From Sulfurospirillum sp001602955 (GTDB taxonomy: Bacteria > Campylobacterota > Campylobacteria > Campylobacterales > Sulfurospirillaceae), in the NCBI GenBank assembly GCA_001602955.1, contig LVAC01000018.1, positions 20,918 to 84,917 of the forward strand: a stretch of 64,000 bases of DNA, read 5' to 3'. Position numbers and translations under genes: made by a program. Below are positions 17,718 to 26,862 of this stretch, one piece after another. Below the pieces are notes generated by a model that saw only the letters and a list, made by a program, of their open reading frames with translations, had not been told where the DNA came from and made no database searches. How positions within the stretch are numbered: the stretch's first letter is position 1; each line of letters opens with the position of its first letter.

Positions 17718-19802
17718 TTAGGCGTCTTCTTTATGTTTGCATTTGATGCACTCAAAAATCTCTTTTTTACGCAGTTCGCGTTTTGCCATAATGTAGCCGC
17801 ATTCGGGGCATTTTTTATCGGTCGGTTCGTAGTTGGAGATAAATTTGCACTTAGGATAGTTTCCGCAACCGAAAAATTTTCCGCGACGGGAACTTCGCTC
17901 GATAATCTCGCCTCCGCATTCGGGACACGGAACACTTAAAATAATTTTCTCCTTCGGTGCGGCGGCGGTCGTTTTTTTGAGGTTTTGGGTGTACTTACAT
18001 GTCGGATAGGTACTGCATGCGATAAACTCGCCGAAGCGTCCTTTGCGTCTGACGAGTTCTTTGCCGCACTCAGGGCACATTTCGCCGGTAAAAACGACCA
18101 CTTTTTGGCTTTCGATGCCCGTTTTACCTTGAGCGACTTGCGCCTCAAACGGTTCGTAAAACTCCCATAAAATCGATTGCCAGTCCTCTTTATCTTCGGC
18201 GATAAGGTCTAAACGCTCTTCCATCGTCGAGGTAAACGAAGAATCGACGATTTGCGGAAAATGTTTTTCCAAAAGTTCGGTGACTTGAAACGCAATTTCG
18301 GTAGGAACGATCTGCTTTTTCTCGATGCCGATGTATTCGCGTGCACTCAATACCGAAATCGTCGGTGCATACGTCGAAGGACGACCGATACCCAAACTTT
18401 CGAGTTTTTTGATCAAGCTTGCTTCGGAGTAGCGTGAAGGCGGTTCGGTAAAATGCTGATTGGCGTCTAATTTGCTGAGCGCGACGGTTTGCTGGAGTGA
18501 GAGGTTCGGAAGCAGTTTGTCTTTGTCGTTATCGCCGTACACTTTGTAAAAGCCGTCGAAAAGAAGTTTTCTTCCCGTTGCTTTAAATTTCCCGTGTGTG
18601 CTTTCAAAGATGAGTGTTTGCGACTCGAAACGCGCGTTAGTCATTTGAGACGCTAAAAAGCGATTGTAAATCAGTGCGTAGAGCTTGAACTCGTCGGGTT
18701 TAAGGTACTCTTTGGCAATTTCGGGCGTAAACGATAAAATGGTCGGACGAATCGCTTCGTGCGCCTCTTGCGCTCCTTTACTTTTGTTGGCATAGAAACG
18801 GGGTTTCTCCGGCAAATAAGCTTCGCCGTAGGCTTTTTGAATCGTTTCGCGCGCCGCATGAATCGCCTCTTGTGCAACGTTTAAAGAGTCGGTTCGCATG
18901 TACGTGATGACGCCCATCGTGCCTAAGTGCGTTTGCACGCCCTCATAAAGCGTTTGCGCCAAAATCATTGTTTTTTTCGGAGAGTATCCTAGTGAACTCG
19001 AAGCACTTTGTTGAAGCGTCGAGGTCATAAATGCCGGACTCGGAGAGCTTTCGCGCTCTTTCTTCTCGATTAACGCAACTTGAAAACTTTCGTGCACCAG
19101 CGTCTCTTTGATTGCCTTAGCGCGCGCCGCGTTCTGGATGCTCATTTTTTCGATTTTTTCGCCTTCAAACTCGATTAACGAGGCTTCGACGGTTTTGTTA
19201 AAGAGCGCATCGATACTCCAAAACTCCTCTTCTTTAAACGCGCGGATCTCTTTTTCGCGATCGACGACGATTTTGAGCGTGGAGGATTGTACCCTGCCGG
19301 CACTGAGCCCCTTTTGGATTTTAGAAGAGAGTAGGGGCGAGAGTTTGTAACCGACGATACGATCCAGCAATCGTCTGGCTTGTTGCGCGTTGATGCTGCT
19401 TTCGTCTAAGACGCGCGGATGCTCTAATGCATGCGTGATGGCGTGTTTGGTAATTTCGTGAAAAACGATGCGCGGCAAGCTTTTGGGATCTTTTCCGATC
19501 GCCGTAGCGATGTGAAAGCCGATCGCCTCTCCTTCTCGGTCCTCATCGGTCGCGATATAGACTTGATCCGCTTCTTTTGCCAACTCTTTGATCTCTTTGA
19601 CCACGCTTGCGTGATCTTTAGAGACGCGGTACTCGGGTATAAAGGCTTTATCTTCGATTTTGATACCGAAACTGCTTTTGGGAAGATCGCGAATATGACC
19701 CTTAGATGCGACAACCGTATAGTTTTTGCCTAAAAAATTCTTAATCGTTTTTGCTTTTGTCGGGGATTCGACGATAATGAGATTTTTCACTAATTTTTCC
19801 AT
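17718..19802 (-). CDS. topA: DNA topoisomerase I
   Basis: 694 residues; type IA topoisomerase relaxing negative supercoils. The N-terminal Toprim motif reads LIIVESPTKAKTIKNFL, with the acidic TDEDREGEAIGFH triad near 85-95. The catalytic tyrosine lies in GVITYMRTDSL near 305. The C-terminus has three C4 zinc ribbons (CPECGKELVRRKGRFGEF, CPECGGEI and CPECGYIM). An exact TTTACATGTAAA lies immediately upstream of the start codon (19804-19815). The gene is divergent from the flagellin. Confidence 0.97.
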   Translation of the reverse strand: MEKLVKNLIIVESPTKAKTIKNFLGKNYTVVASKGHIRDLPKSSFGIKIEDKAFIPEYRVSKDHASVVKEIKELAKEADQVYIATDEDREGEAIGFHIATAIGKDPKSLPRIVFHEITKHAITHALEHPRVLDESSINAQQARRLLDRIVGYKLSPLLSSKIQKGLSAGRVQSSTLKIVVDREKEIRAFKEEEFWSIDALFNKTVEASLIEFEGEKIEKMSIQNAARAKAIKETLVHESFQVALIEKKERESSPSPAFMTSTLQQSASSSLGYSPKKTMILAQTLYEGVQTHLGTMGVITYMRTDSLNVAQEAIHAARETIQKAYGEAYLPEKPRFYANKSKGAQEAHEAIRPTILSFTPEIAKEYLKPDEFKLYALIYNRFLASQMTNARFESQTLIFESTHGKFKATGRKLLFDGFYKVYGDNDKDKLLPNLSLQQTVALSKLDANQHFTEPPSRYSEASLIKKLESLGIGRPSTYAPTISVLSAREYIGIEKKQIVPTEIAFQVTELLEKHFPQIVDSSFTSTMEERLDLIAEDKEDWQSILWEFYEPFEAQVAQGKTGIESQKVVVFTGEMCPECGKELVRRKGRFGEFIACSTYPTCKYTQNLKKTTAAAPKEKIILSVPCPECGGEIIERSSRRGKFFGCGNYPKCKFISNYEPTDKKCPECGYIMAKRELRKKEIFECIKCKHKEDA

Positions 19803-19869
19803 CTTTACATGTAAACATTTTTGCGTATTCTATCGAAAAAAAAATCTTTTGAAAACTATGCGTTAAAAC

Positions 19870-19896
19870 TAAAGTTTTTTTTGAGGGTGTCGATCT
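19870..19896 (+). promoter_or_regulatory. Sigma-28 (FliA) promoter of the major flagellin
   Basis: TAAAGTTT, 11 bases, then GTCGATCT. The -35 matches the sigma-28 consensus exactly, the spacer is ideal, and the -10 keeps the CGAT core (consensus GCCGATAA). It ends 53 bp upstream of the flagellin ATG, supporting FliA-dependent late flagellar expression. Confidence 0.85.
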
Positions 19897-19949
19897 TGTT
19901 TTCATCAAAGGCAAGGATGCCTGCGAAATTACAGATAAAAGGATTTATC

Positions 19950-22370
19950 ATGGGTTTCCGTATTAATACTAACACCGCTGCCTTGACGGCTCACACAAGT
20001 GCAACGATGAACAACAGAAGTTTGGACAACTCTCTTGCCAAACTTTCTTCAGGTCTTCGCATCAATAAAGCGGCAGATGACGCTTCAGGTCTTGCAATTG
20101 CAGACTCTTTGAGATCACAAGCAAGTTCTTTGGCTCAAGCGGTCTCTAACGGTAACGATGCGATCGGTTTGATTCAAACGGCGGACGGTGCTCTTAACGA
20201 GTACTCTTCAATTCTTGATACCATCAAAACTAAAGCTACTCAAGCTGCAAGTGATGGTCAAAACTCTACAACACGTTTGGCGATCCAAAAAGATATCGAT
20301 AAGTTGATGGAAGAACTTAACATCATCGCAAAAACGACATCTTTCAACGGTCAAAAACTTCTTTCCGGTACGTTTACCAACAAAGAATTCCAAATGGGTG
20401 CAAGTGCAAACGAGAGCGTAAAAGTCAGTATCGCTTCTGCACAAACAAGCCAAATCGGACAAGTTAGTACGGCTGATTTGTCACTTGCCAGTGCAGGCGT
20501 TAATCAACTTACGCTTAAAAGTGCTACTTCAGGCAAAGAAATTCAACTTGCCTCCGTTAATATTCAATCCGACAATGACCCAGAACACGGTATGGGAAAA
20601 CTTGCCGACTTGATTAACCAATACACGGGTGACACGGGAATTTCTGCAAAAGCGGTTGTTACGAGTACGACGGCGGCCATTACTGCCGGTACGACGGGTA
20701 GCGATTTTGCAATCAACGGCGTTAACATCGGTGCTATTAACGTTACGGCAAACGATGCAGACGGTACGCTTTTAACGGCAATCAATAACAAATCAACCGA
20801 AACGGGTGTAACGGCAAGCAAAACGACAGACGGCAAGATTAAACTTACGTCGTCAGACGGTAGAGCTATCAGCGTTACGGGCGATCTTTCCGGCGTAACG
20901 ACAAGCACCAATAAAGACTTAAGCACCGTAGGACACCTTGAAGTAACACAAGCCGGTTCTTCTACGTTCCAAATTACGGGTTCTAAAATGGGTGCGGCAG
21001 TTGGAGTAACCTTTGCGACCGCCGCTACGGTCACGACGGTTGAAGACTCCGTTCTTGCAATCGGTAGTTCGTTTGCGGCAGAGAGTACTTTAGCCGCAGG
21101 CAGTTCTTTGGGTGGCGATTTTACGTTAACGGCGTCCTTTACCGCAAGTACGGACACTTTGTTGAAAACAGGTTCTACGATCAATGCAAGCTCAACGATT
21201 AGCAAAGATACGACCTTAGGAGCAACCCTCAATACGGATGCGGATGCAACGCTTAGTAGCGATATGCTGATTAAAGCCGGTTCCGTTCTTGCGACAGGTT
21301 CTGTTTTAGATGCTGGTACGACTTTGATGCAAGATATCGATAACGGCGGTACGTTGTATAAAGCCGGAACGGTTCTTCATACCGATCTTACTTTGTCCGA
21401 TCAAGTAACGCTCGCAAAAGATATGTTGATGAAAGTAGATGTTCTTGATGCCGATGCTATGATTGCTGACGGAAGTAAGCTTTTAGCCGGTACGGTTCTT
21501 GGTGCTGATATTAGAGTGTCTTCAACAGTGACGACAAGCCAAGATATGGTTATTAAAGACAATACGGTTCTCGTAACCGGTAGTATCATGAAAGCCGGAA
21601 CGGTTCTTGGCGATAAATTAGCGCTCGGAGCCAATACGCTTACGACGACGATCGAGTCTAAACTTGCCGGTTCATCTGTTTTAAGTACGGGTGCTTCGAT
21701 TAAAGAAAACTCTACACTTGGAGCATCTGTTCAATTTGCTGCTGACAAAAATATTAACCAAGATATGGTTATTAAAGAAGGCTCTATTTTAGCAACGGGT
21801 AGTATCTTAAAAGCCGGTACGGTTATCAATCAAGACCTTACTGCCGCACAAGTCGGTTCAGGTAGCGGTCCTGGAATTAAAGCCGGTACGACTTTAGGTA
21901 CAGACGTTACGTTGACGGCAAGTATGGTTGTTACCGACGACTTTACGATGATCAAAGGAACTTCAGGAACAAATGCTACTATTAAAGCTAATTCTACGAT
22001 TGCTATGAACTCTAAAGGTGGACAAGATAGCGTTGAACTTAACAATGAAGCGTTTACCAACCTTTCAAAAATTGACGTTACGACCTTGGAAGGTGCTATG
22101 AAAGCGATCGACATCGTTACGGCGGCGATTACCAACCTTGATAGTATTCGTTCAGATCTCGGTTCTGTTCAAAACCAAATCACGAGTACGATTAACAACA
22201 TCTCCGTAACGCAAGTAAACGTTAAATCAGCGGAATCTAATATCCGTGATGTTGACTTTGCTGCCGAGTCTGCAAGCTTCTCAAAATATAACATCCTTGC
22301 ACAATCAGGAAGTTATGCGATGAGTCAAGCAAACTCTGTACAACAAAACGTTCTTAAACTACTTCAATAG
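19950..22370 (+). CDS. Flagellin with large hexapeptide-repeat central domain
   Basis: 806 residues from the ATG at 19950 (MGFRINTN); upstream in-frame codons overlap the promoter and are not coding. The N-terminal D0/D1 helices (SSGLRINKAADDASGLAIAD) and the C-terminal helices (AESNIRDVDFAAESASFSK to the terminal VLKLLQ) are canonical. The centre is unusually long. About residues 180-360 include flagellin-hook-like beta modules (FAINGVNIGAINVTAND). Residues 370-690 show a six-residue periodicity, as in ATGSVL-DAGTTL and KTGSTI-NASSTI. It forms the filament, with the centre exposed and Ser/Thr-rich, suited to O-glycosylation by the adjacent pse/Maf genes. Export is by the flagellar type III system. 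Confidence 0.95.
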   Translation: MGFRINTNTAALTAHTSATMNNRSLDNSLAKLSSGLRINKAADDASGLAIADSLRSQASSLAQAVSNGNDAIGLIQTADGALNEYSSILDTIKTKATQAASDGQNSTTRLAIQKDIDKLMEELNIIAKTTSFNGQKLLSGTFTNKEFQMGASANESVKVSIASAQTSQIGQVSTADLSLASAGVNQLTLKSATSGKEIQLASVNIQSDNDPEHGMGKLADLINQYTGDTGISAKAVVTSTTAAITAGTTGSDFAINGVNIGAINVTANDADGTLLTAINNKSTETGVTASKTTDGKIKLTSSDGRAISVTGDLSGVTTSTNKDLSTVGHLEVTQAGSSTFQITGSKMGAAVGVTFATAATVTTVEDSVLAIGSSFAAESTLAAGSSLGGDFTLTASFTASTDTLLKTGSTINASSTISKDTTLGATLNTDADATLSSDMLIKAGSVLATGSVLDAGTTLMQDIDNGGTLYKAGTVLHTDLTLSDQVTLAKDMLMKVDVLDADAMIADGSKLLAGTVLGADIRVSSTVTTSQDMVIKDNTVLVTGSIMKAGTVLGDKLALGANTLTTTIESKLAGSSVLSTGASIKENSTLGASVQFAADKNINQDMVIKEGSILATGSILKAGTVINQDLTAAQVGSGSGPGIKAGTTLGTDVTLTASMVVTDDFTMIKGTSGTNATIKANSTIAMNSKGGQDSVELNNEAFTNLSKIDVTTLEGAMKAIDIVTAAITNLDSIRSDLGSVQNQITSTINNISVTQVNVKSAESNIRDVDFAAESASFSKYNILAQSGSYAMSQANSVQQNVLKLLQ

Positions 22371-22407
22371 TTTTAGATAAGTTTCTGCGAAAACGTTCTT
22401 CAATGAA

Positions 22408-22435
22408 TATCCAAGGTTCTAAAGAACCTTGGATA
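22408..22435. other. 12 bp hairpin after the flagellin gene
   Basis: TATCCAAGGTTC and GAACCTTGGATA pair perfectly around a TAAA loop, 38 bp after the flagellin stop. No T run follows, so it may protect the abundant mRNA 3' end or pause polymerase before the main terminator. Confidence 0.6.
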
Positions 22436-22443
22436 GACACTTC

Positions 22444-22482
22444 AAACCCGCGTCGCGTCATTTCGCAACGCGGGTTTTTTTA
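22444..22482 (+). terminator. Rho-independent terminator of the flagellin gene
   Basis: AAACCCGCGT and ACGCGGGTTT form a GC-rich stem followed on the plus strand by TTTTTT. It separates the flagellin from the convergent maf operon, whose stop codon begins inside the T run. Confidence 0.85.
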
Positions 22483-24489
22483 TGCTTTTAAAAAACTTTC
22501 TAATTTTGAAACGTATGTCGTAGAGATCTTAAGCAATTGACGTATTAGGAGCGTATTAAGCGGTTGAATATGTTTAAGAGGCTGCTCGAGCTCTTCGGTG
22601 TTGAAGAAGTCGTAGATATAACTGAGAATAATTTGAAAGTATTGATAATAAACTTCCGCCAAATTCGAGCCGGTTTTATTCTCCATATCGCTTAAATCCC
22701 ATGAAAGCTTTGCTAGCGTCGTGAGATATGCTTCAACGGTAGCGTATTTTTTCTTTTGGAACGTTTTGATGACTTTCTCAAGTTTTTTAGCTTCGTTAAC
22801 TTGGTAAAGCATTTGTGCACGGTCTTCTTGGTTAAAGCGTGCTTCGGAAATCGTACTGAAAAAAGTACCGAGTTGTGTTTGGATTGCCGTGTAGTTAAGC
22901 GGTTCAAACTTTTGCCAGTCGTACGTTTCGACATGTAAAGGTTCGCAGTCTTCCAAATAAGCACCGTTACTCAAGTTGTAAATGTGATGATGCTCTTTTT
23001 TGAGCCGTTCGGTAAATAAAGCAGCCTGTTCGATGGAGAGTTTATAAGCCTCAAGCGTAGGAATGCGTTCTACAAAATTGCCTTTGACGTATGTTGCGGA
23101 AGCGTTAGGATCTAAAGACGCATTGTGCGTTTCTACGGCACCTTTTGCTTGATACGGATGATACCCGCCGTGCGTTTGCATGGTATCGGGATCCAGTGCT
23201 AAGTCTACACCTAACATGTACATGTCGGAGATACCCAAAATCATCATAATTCCAAGCGTATATTCGCCGACGCTCGGTGCCGAAAAATAGCCGAATCCTT
23301 TTTTGTACTCGGTTCCTTGCTCGATAAAATAGATACGATCCTTATGAAAGCGACTAACGGTTTTCTCATCGACATTGGAAGCAAGAATAGCGATAACGTC
23401 ATGAAAATAGGTTTGCGGATCTAAGCCTTCAAAGAGTAAAGCACTGTTTTCACCCGGATCGATGTGTACGACGATGTTCGGCTTAATCCCGTGTGCGTGT
23501 AAAAGTCGACATGTCGAAAGTGCGGAAACGATGATGAACCGATCGCGATTGGCGGTGAGCCATTCGATATTCTTGAGGGTCGAAGGGCCGGAAAAAACCA
23601 TCAGAACAGGCTTGTCGCTCAAAATGTTTCCTTCTCTGCCGTGATAACGCGTCATAAGATTGATAAAAGCATAATTTTGAACCAAGTATTTCGGGGAATC
23701 GACGTAGCGCAATAAAATGGCACTGTAACCGTAATTGATATAATCTTGCGAAAGTACATGTCCTTGCAACCTTTGCAATTCGCTTTGGTAATGAACCATA
23801 AAAGGAACATGTTTGATGTTAAGGTTGTGATTGTTGCCGGTATTTAAAAATGCCACGAAGAGTTCCCTCTCCGCCACTTCATCGTCCGTAAGCGAAAAAA
23901 AAGCGATACGATCATTTAAAACGTGTGCATAATCCGTGACGAACAGGGATAATCTGAAAAGTTCTAAATTTTTTTCTTTGATGAAGATAATTTTCGACTT
24001 TAGTTTTTTGATAATTCCTTGAAGGTACAGCCCTAATCCGACGCCTAAAAAGATGACTTTCGCGGATTGTTTCATATGCGTCGTATCCGGTGCATATTTT
24101 TTCGTATAGTTGATAATTTTAATGGTTGCCCATAAAGCGTTATGAAAAGAGAGTTCGCTTTTGTCGATGAGTTCGGCTTGTTCTTCACTGGCTCGACAAT
24201 ATTTTTGTGCTTTAAAAACACCGCCCGTTTTTTTGAGATCGTATGCATCGATTATTTTTTGCGCACTACGTAGGCTATTCTCATTATAAAGGTATTGCAA
24301 AGAAGAGAGCTCGCAAACGTCGAAATACCCTTCGTCTTTATACTCTAAGGCGTATTGTTCCGCATATTTTCCTTCTTCGATTAGCGTGTTTAAAAGAGCG
24401 ATTTTGTCATAGACGGCTTTATGAGAGGTTTGGAAATACGCTAAATTTTTTTGAAACGTTGTGAGTGCTTGCTGTTCGATGTTTTCCAT
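22480..24489 (-). CDS. Motility accessory factor (Maf) glycosyltransferase family protein
   Basis: 669 residues. The central DUF115/Maf domain includes VLMVFSGPSTLKNIEWL and the following VSALSTCRLLHAHGIKPNIVVHIDPG, then GVDLALDP. Maf proteins transfer nonulosonic acids such as pseudaminic acid from the CMP-sugar to Ser/Thr of flagellin in the cytoplasm before export. The location, directly after the flagellin and at the end of the pse operon, supports that role. The helical C-terminal ~180 residues are typical. It starts right after the stop of the methylase gene, so it is the promoter-distal gene of the island. Confidence 0.85.
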   Translation of the reverse strand: MENIEQQALTTFQKNLAYFQTSHKAVYDKIALLNTLIEEGKYAEQYALEYKDEGYFDVCELSSLQYLYNENSLRSAQKIIDAYDLKKTGGVFKAQKYCRASEEQAELIDKSELSFHNALWATIKIINYTKKYAPDTTHMKQSAKVIFLGVGLGLYLQGIIKKLKSKIIFIKEKNLELFRLSLFVTDYAHVLNDRIAFFSLTDDEVAERELFVAFLNTGNNHNLNIKHVPFMVHYQSELQRLQGHVLSQDYINYGYSAILLRYVDSPKYLVQNYAFINLMTRYHGREGNILSDKPVLMVFSGPSTLKNIEWLTANRDRFIIVSALSTCRLLHAHGIKPNIVVHIDPGENSALLFEGLDPQTYFHDVIAILASNVDEKTVSRFHKDRIYFIEQGTEYKKGFGYFSAPSVGEYTLGIMMILGISDMYMLGVDLALDPDTMQTHGGYHPYQAKGAVETHNASLDPNASATYVKGNFVERIPTLEAYKLSIEQAALFTERLKKEHHHIYNLSNGAYLEDCEPLHVETYDWQKFEPLNYTAIQTQLGTFFSTISEARFNQEDRAQMLYQVNEAKKLEKVIKTFQKKKYATVEAYLTTLAKLSWDLSDMENKTGSNLAEVYYQYFQIILSYIYDFFNTEELEQPLKHIQPLNTLLIRQLLKISTTYVSKLESFLKA

Positions 24490-25113
24490 TTAGCCTCTTT
24501 TTTCCATTAAAAACCACGTTAAATCTCCTTGAATAAAGACGGGATCTCTACGGTATACAAAGCCATAGTCGATTAACTGTAAATCAGGATACGTATCCAT
24601 GAGCTCTCCGGCAAAATCGCGTTTATACATTTTTTCGCTAAAGCCTCTATAGGGAATTTCCATCGGCGTCGGATTGTAATATTCGATCAGGCAGATGTAG
24701 CGTCGAGAGCTCTCGTACATTGTTTGATAGACGTGCGGAAGGGCTTGAGGGTCAATATGAATCAAAACGCCTTTGGAAAAGACGAGGTCATAAGGCAAAG
24801 GTGCCGAAAAATCTAAAATGGATTTGTGGTGTACGTGAAGGTCGTGAATTTTTTTGAGTTCGTTGACTGCCGTTTCGTTAATTTCGACGGCATTGAGCTG
24901 CGCATGCGGTAGGAGATTTTTTAAAGCATGGATATTCATACCGATATTGGCACCGAATTCGATGACGGATTGAACATGATTCGTGCGTTTCAAAATCGAT
25001 GCAAAAAGTGCCGTATTAGAGGCTAAAAGCCATGCTTCTTGGTTTCGTTGAATGTATTCATCGCCAAATTTTCCGGCCCAAAATTTTTCTTGCTCGGTTT
25101 GATACGTTTTCAT
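24490..25113 (-). CDS. Pseudaminic acid biosynthesis-associated methylase
   Basis: 207 residues from the ATG at 25113, chosen because GGAG lies six bases upstream; a start seven codons earlier would include this site. The N-terminus EQEKFWAGKFGDEYIQRN is the hallmark of the methylase family found in pse clusters. The SAM fold follows (VIEFGANIGMNIHAL, ELNAVEIN-like, VFSKGVLIHI). It probably methylates a pseudaminic-acid precursor or derivative, though the exact substrate is unproven for the family. It abuts the Maf start and is probably in the same operon. Confidence 0.82.
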   Translation of the reverse strand: MKTYQTEQEKFWAGKFGDEYIQRNQEAWLLASNTALFASILKRTNHVQSVIEFGANIGMNIHALKNLLPHAQLNAVEINETAVNELKKIHDLHVHHKSILDFSAPLPYDLVFSKGVLIHIDPQALPHVYQTMYESSRRYICLIEYYNPTPMEIPYRGFSEKMYKRDFAGELMDTYPDLQLIDYGFVYRRDPVFIQGDLTWFLMEKRG

Positions 25114-25169
25114 CAATAGCTCCATCCTCATCAAAGTTTAATCTAGTAAGCAACAAGTATTCCGAGGTA

Positions 25170-25814
25170 TTATGCGTTGAGCGATTTCCACGCCGCCTCT
25201 TTGGTAATGCTGATTTGAAAATTATAAGGGAGTTGTCCGTGTTCGACGATGATCTCTCGTGAAAGGTTTTGAATAATAAAATCCGAAATTTCAAACGGAT
25301 TGATGTAGAACATCGTCTCTTCTTTAAAATTCGTATAGGTTGAAATCGCGTTAAAAATAACTTTTTTGTTCGCCAAAGCGTACATTTTTTCAATAAAAGA
25401 ACAAATCCATTGAAAATCTTGTCCGTAATTACTGTTAAAAAGACCGCTGAGAACGACGTAATCAAATGTATCGTCGAGCGTATCGTTTAAAATATCAACC
25501 ACGCTAAAACGCTCGCTATACTTTGGATAAAGCTCTTTAGCACAATCGATTAAAAGCGCGTTGATATCGTAGCCGTTGTATGTTCCTCGAAAACCGGAGT
25601 AGTTCAAATGCCTCAATAAGCCGCCGTTGCCGCAACCGATGTCTAAAACGGAAACATTACTCTCATTGGGGATATGTTTGGCAATCAGATGATAACGATA
25701 AAGAGCTTTTTGTTCGTCGTCCCAGTGTACGGACGCTAAGGTATGCGCACCGAATTTGTGAGCCGAATCGTTGTAAATAGCAATAGCGTTTTCTTTAATG
25801 TTTGCAGAATGCAT
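25170..25814 (-). CDS. Class I SAM-dependent methyltransferase in flagellin-glycosylation island
   Basis: 214 residues from the ATG at 25814, which has GGAGG six bases upstream. Motif I is VSVLDIGCGNGGLLRHL near residue 52, with GYDINALLIDCAKELYP (motif II) and DYVVLSGLFN (motif IV). No further family could be assigned. Position inside the pse/Maf operon suggests methylation of a flagellin sugar or of flagellin itself. The start overlaps the end of the upstream acyltransferase-like gene by 20 bp. Confidence 0.75.
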   Translation of the reverse strand: MHSANIKENAIAIYNDSAHKFGAHTLASVHWDDEQKALYRYHLIAKHIPNESNVSVLDIGCGNGGLLRHLNYSGFRGTYNGYDINALLIDCAKELYPKYSERFSVVDILNDTLDDTFDYVVLSGLFNSNYGQDFQWICSFIEKMYALANKKVIFNAISTYTNFKEETMFYINPFEISDFIIQNLSREIIVEHGQLPYNFQISITKEAAWKSLNA

Positions 25815-26862
25815 TCGTGACCTCCAACTTAAATTGATCAATGAGTCGAATCAAAGGCTCATAGTGATAGAATTTGATAGCTTGCATATGCGAGATCGTC
25901 TGGGCACCCATGCCTCGCTTAAAATGCGAGATATTGAGCTCTTTTTCGTCCGCATAATCGGTAAAACCGTTAATTGCATTTAAAATACACGGCTCTCCGA
26001 ATCCGAAAGTCGTGAAATTTTGTTCTTTGAAATAGACGATAGCATGCCATAGCAAGTAATGATTTAACGGTAAATGGTGAAAAAGTTCACGTGTGTCGTA
26101 AGCACTACTGGCGTAAATAACGTTGCGGGTGTCGTGGAAAAAATAGTTTGCCATTACGATGGAGTCTTGATAACAAACGGCAATGACGGTTGCTAAGCGG
26201 TTTTCGATAAGGGTAAATTGCTTGCGGTATATTTCATCGCTTTTTGGAATTTTACCGGCATTTTGCATATGAATTTTATGAAAAGCGACATACGTCTGAT
26301 GCATGGTTTGCGCATTGGAATGATCCGAGTAAAGAATGGAAAACGCATCGTTTTTAATGACGGAGTTGATGAAAGATTTGTAGCGTTTTCGAAGGTTTGT
26401 CCAAAGCTCTTCTTTCGAGGTTTGCAGATCGAGCGTACCTGTCGTGCTCGTCGTATCTATAAAACCGTATAATCGTAGTCGATTAAAGCGGCTGTCTTCG
26501 AACGCCGAGAGTTTAAATTTGACGAGTGAAATATTGAAAAGTGCACAAATAGCGTCAATTTTTTCAAAAATCGCTTCTTCGTATTTATGAGAGCATGCCA
26601 AGGGTGCTATGACGTATCCTTCGGCTATCGAAATCGATAACCCGTCGTGCGTACTCGTCTCTATCGGCAGAAAGCAAATACCCACGCATCGGTTATTTTC
26701 TTCTACAACGAAACTTTGATCCATATGCAACCGACTGCTATAGGAGAGCGCGTATTCTATGAGTGCTAAGGCGTAATGAAAGTCGCTACGATGTGTGCCG
26801 AGGTACTCGTTCCATAATCGTTCAAACGTCGGTGCATCTTCATGCTTAAAAATAAAATTCAT
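25795..26862 (-). CDS. FemAB/GNAT-like acyltransferase
   Basis: 355 residues from the ATG at 26862, which overlaps the previous stop as ATGA. The second half (ELWTNLRKRYKSFINSV, AVCYQDSIVMANYFFHD, the HYLLWHAIVYFKEQNFTTFG region) resembles FemAB-like acyltransferases of the GNAT fold that transfer aminoacyl or acyl groups to amino sugars. That would suit N-acylation of a nonulosonic acid, but the substrate is not readable. The neighbours are a sugar aminotransferase upstream and a methyltransferase downstream. Confidence 0.6.
   Translation of the reverse strand: MNFIFKHEDAPTFERLWNEYLGTHRSDFHYALALIEYALSYSSRLHMDQSFVVEENNRCVGICFLPIETSTHDGLSISIAEGYVIAPLACSHKYEEAIFEKIDAICALFNISLVKFKLSAFEDSRFNRLRLYGFIDTTSTTGTLDLQTSKEELWTNLRKRYKSFINSVIKNDAFSILYSDHSNAQTMHQTYVAFHKIHMQNAGKIPKSDEIYRKQFTLIENRLATVIAVCYQDSIVMANYFFHDTRNVIYASSAYDTRELFHHLPLNHYLLWHAIVYFKEQNFTTFGFGEPCILNAINGFTDYADEKELNISHFKRGMGAQTISHMQAIKFYHYEPLIRLIDQFKLEVTNAFCKH

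Noticed and set aside
19821..19949. 43-codon N-terminal extension of the flagellin
   Set aside because: The extension overlaps the sigma-28 promoter, and flagellins begin at MGFRINTN.
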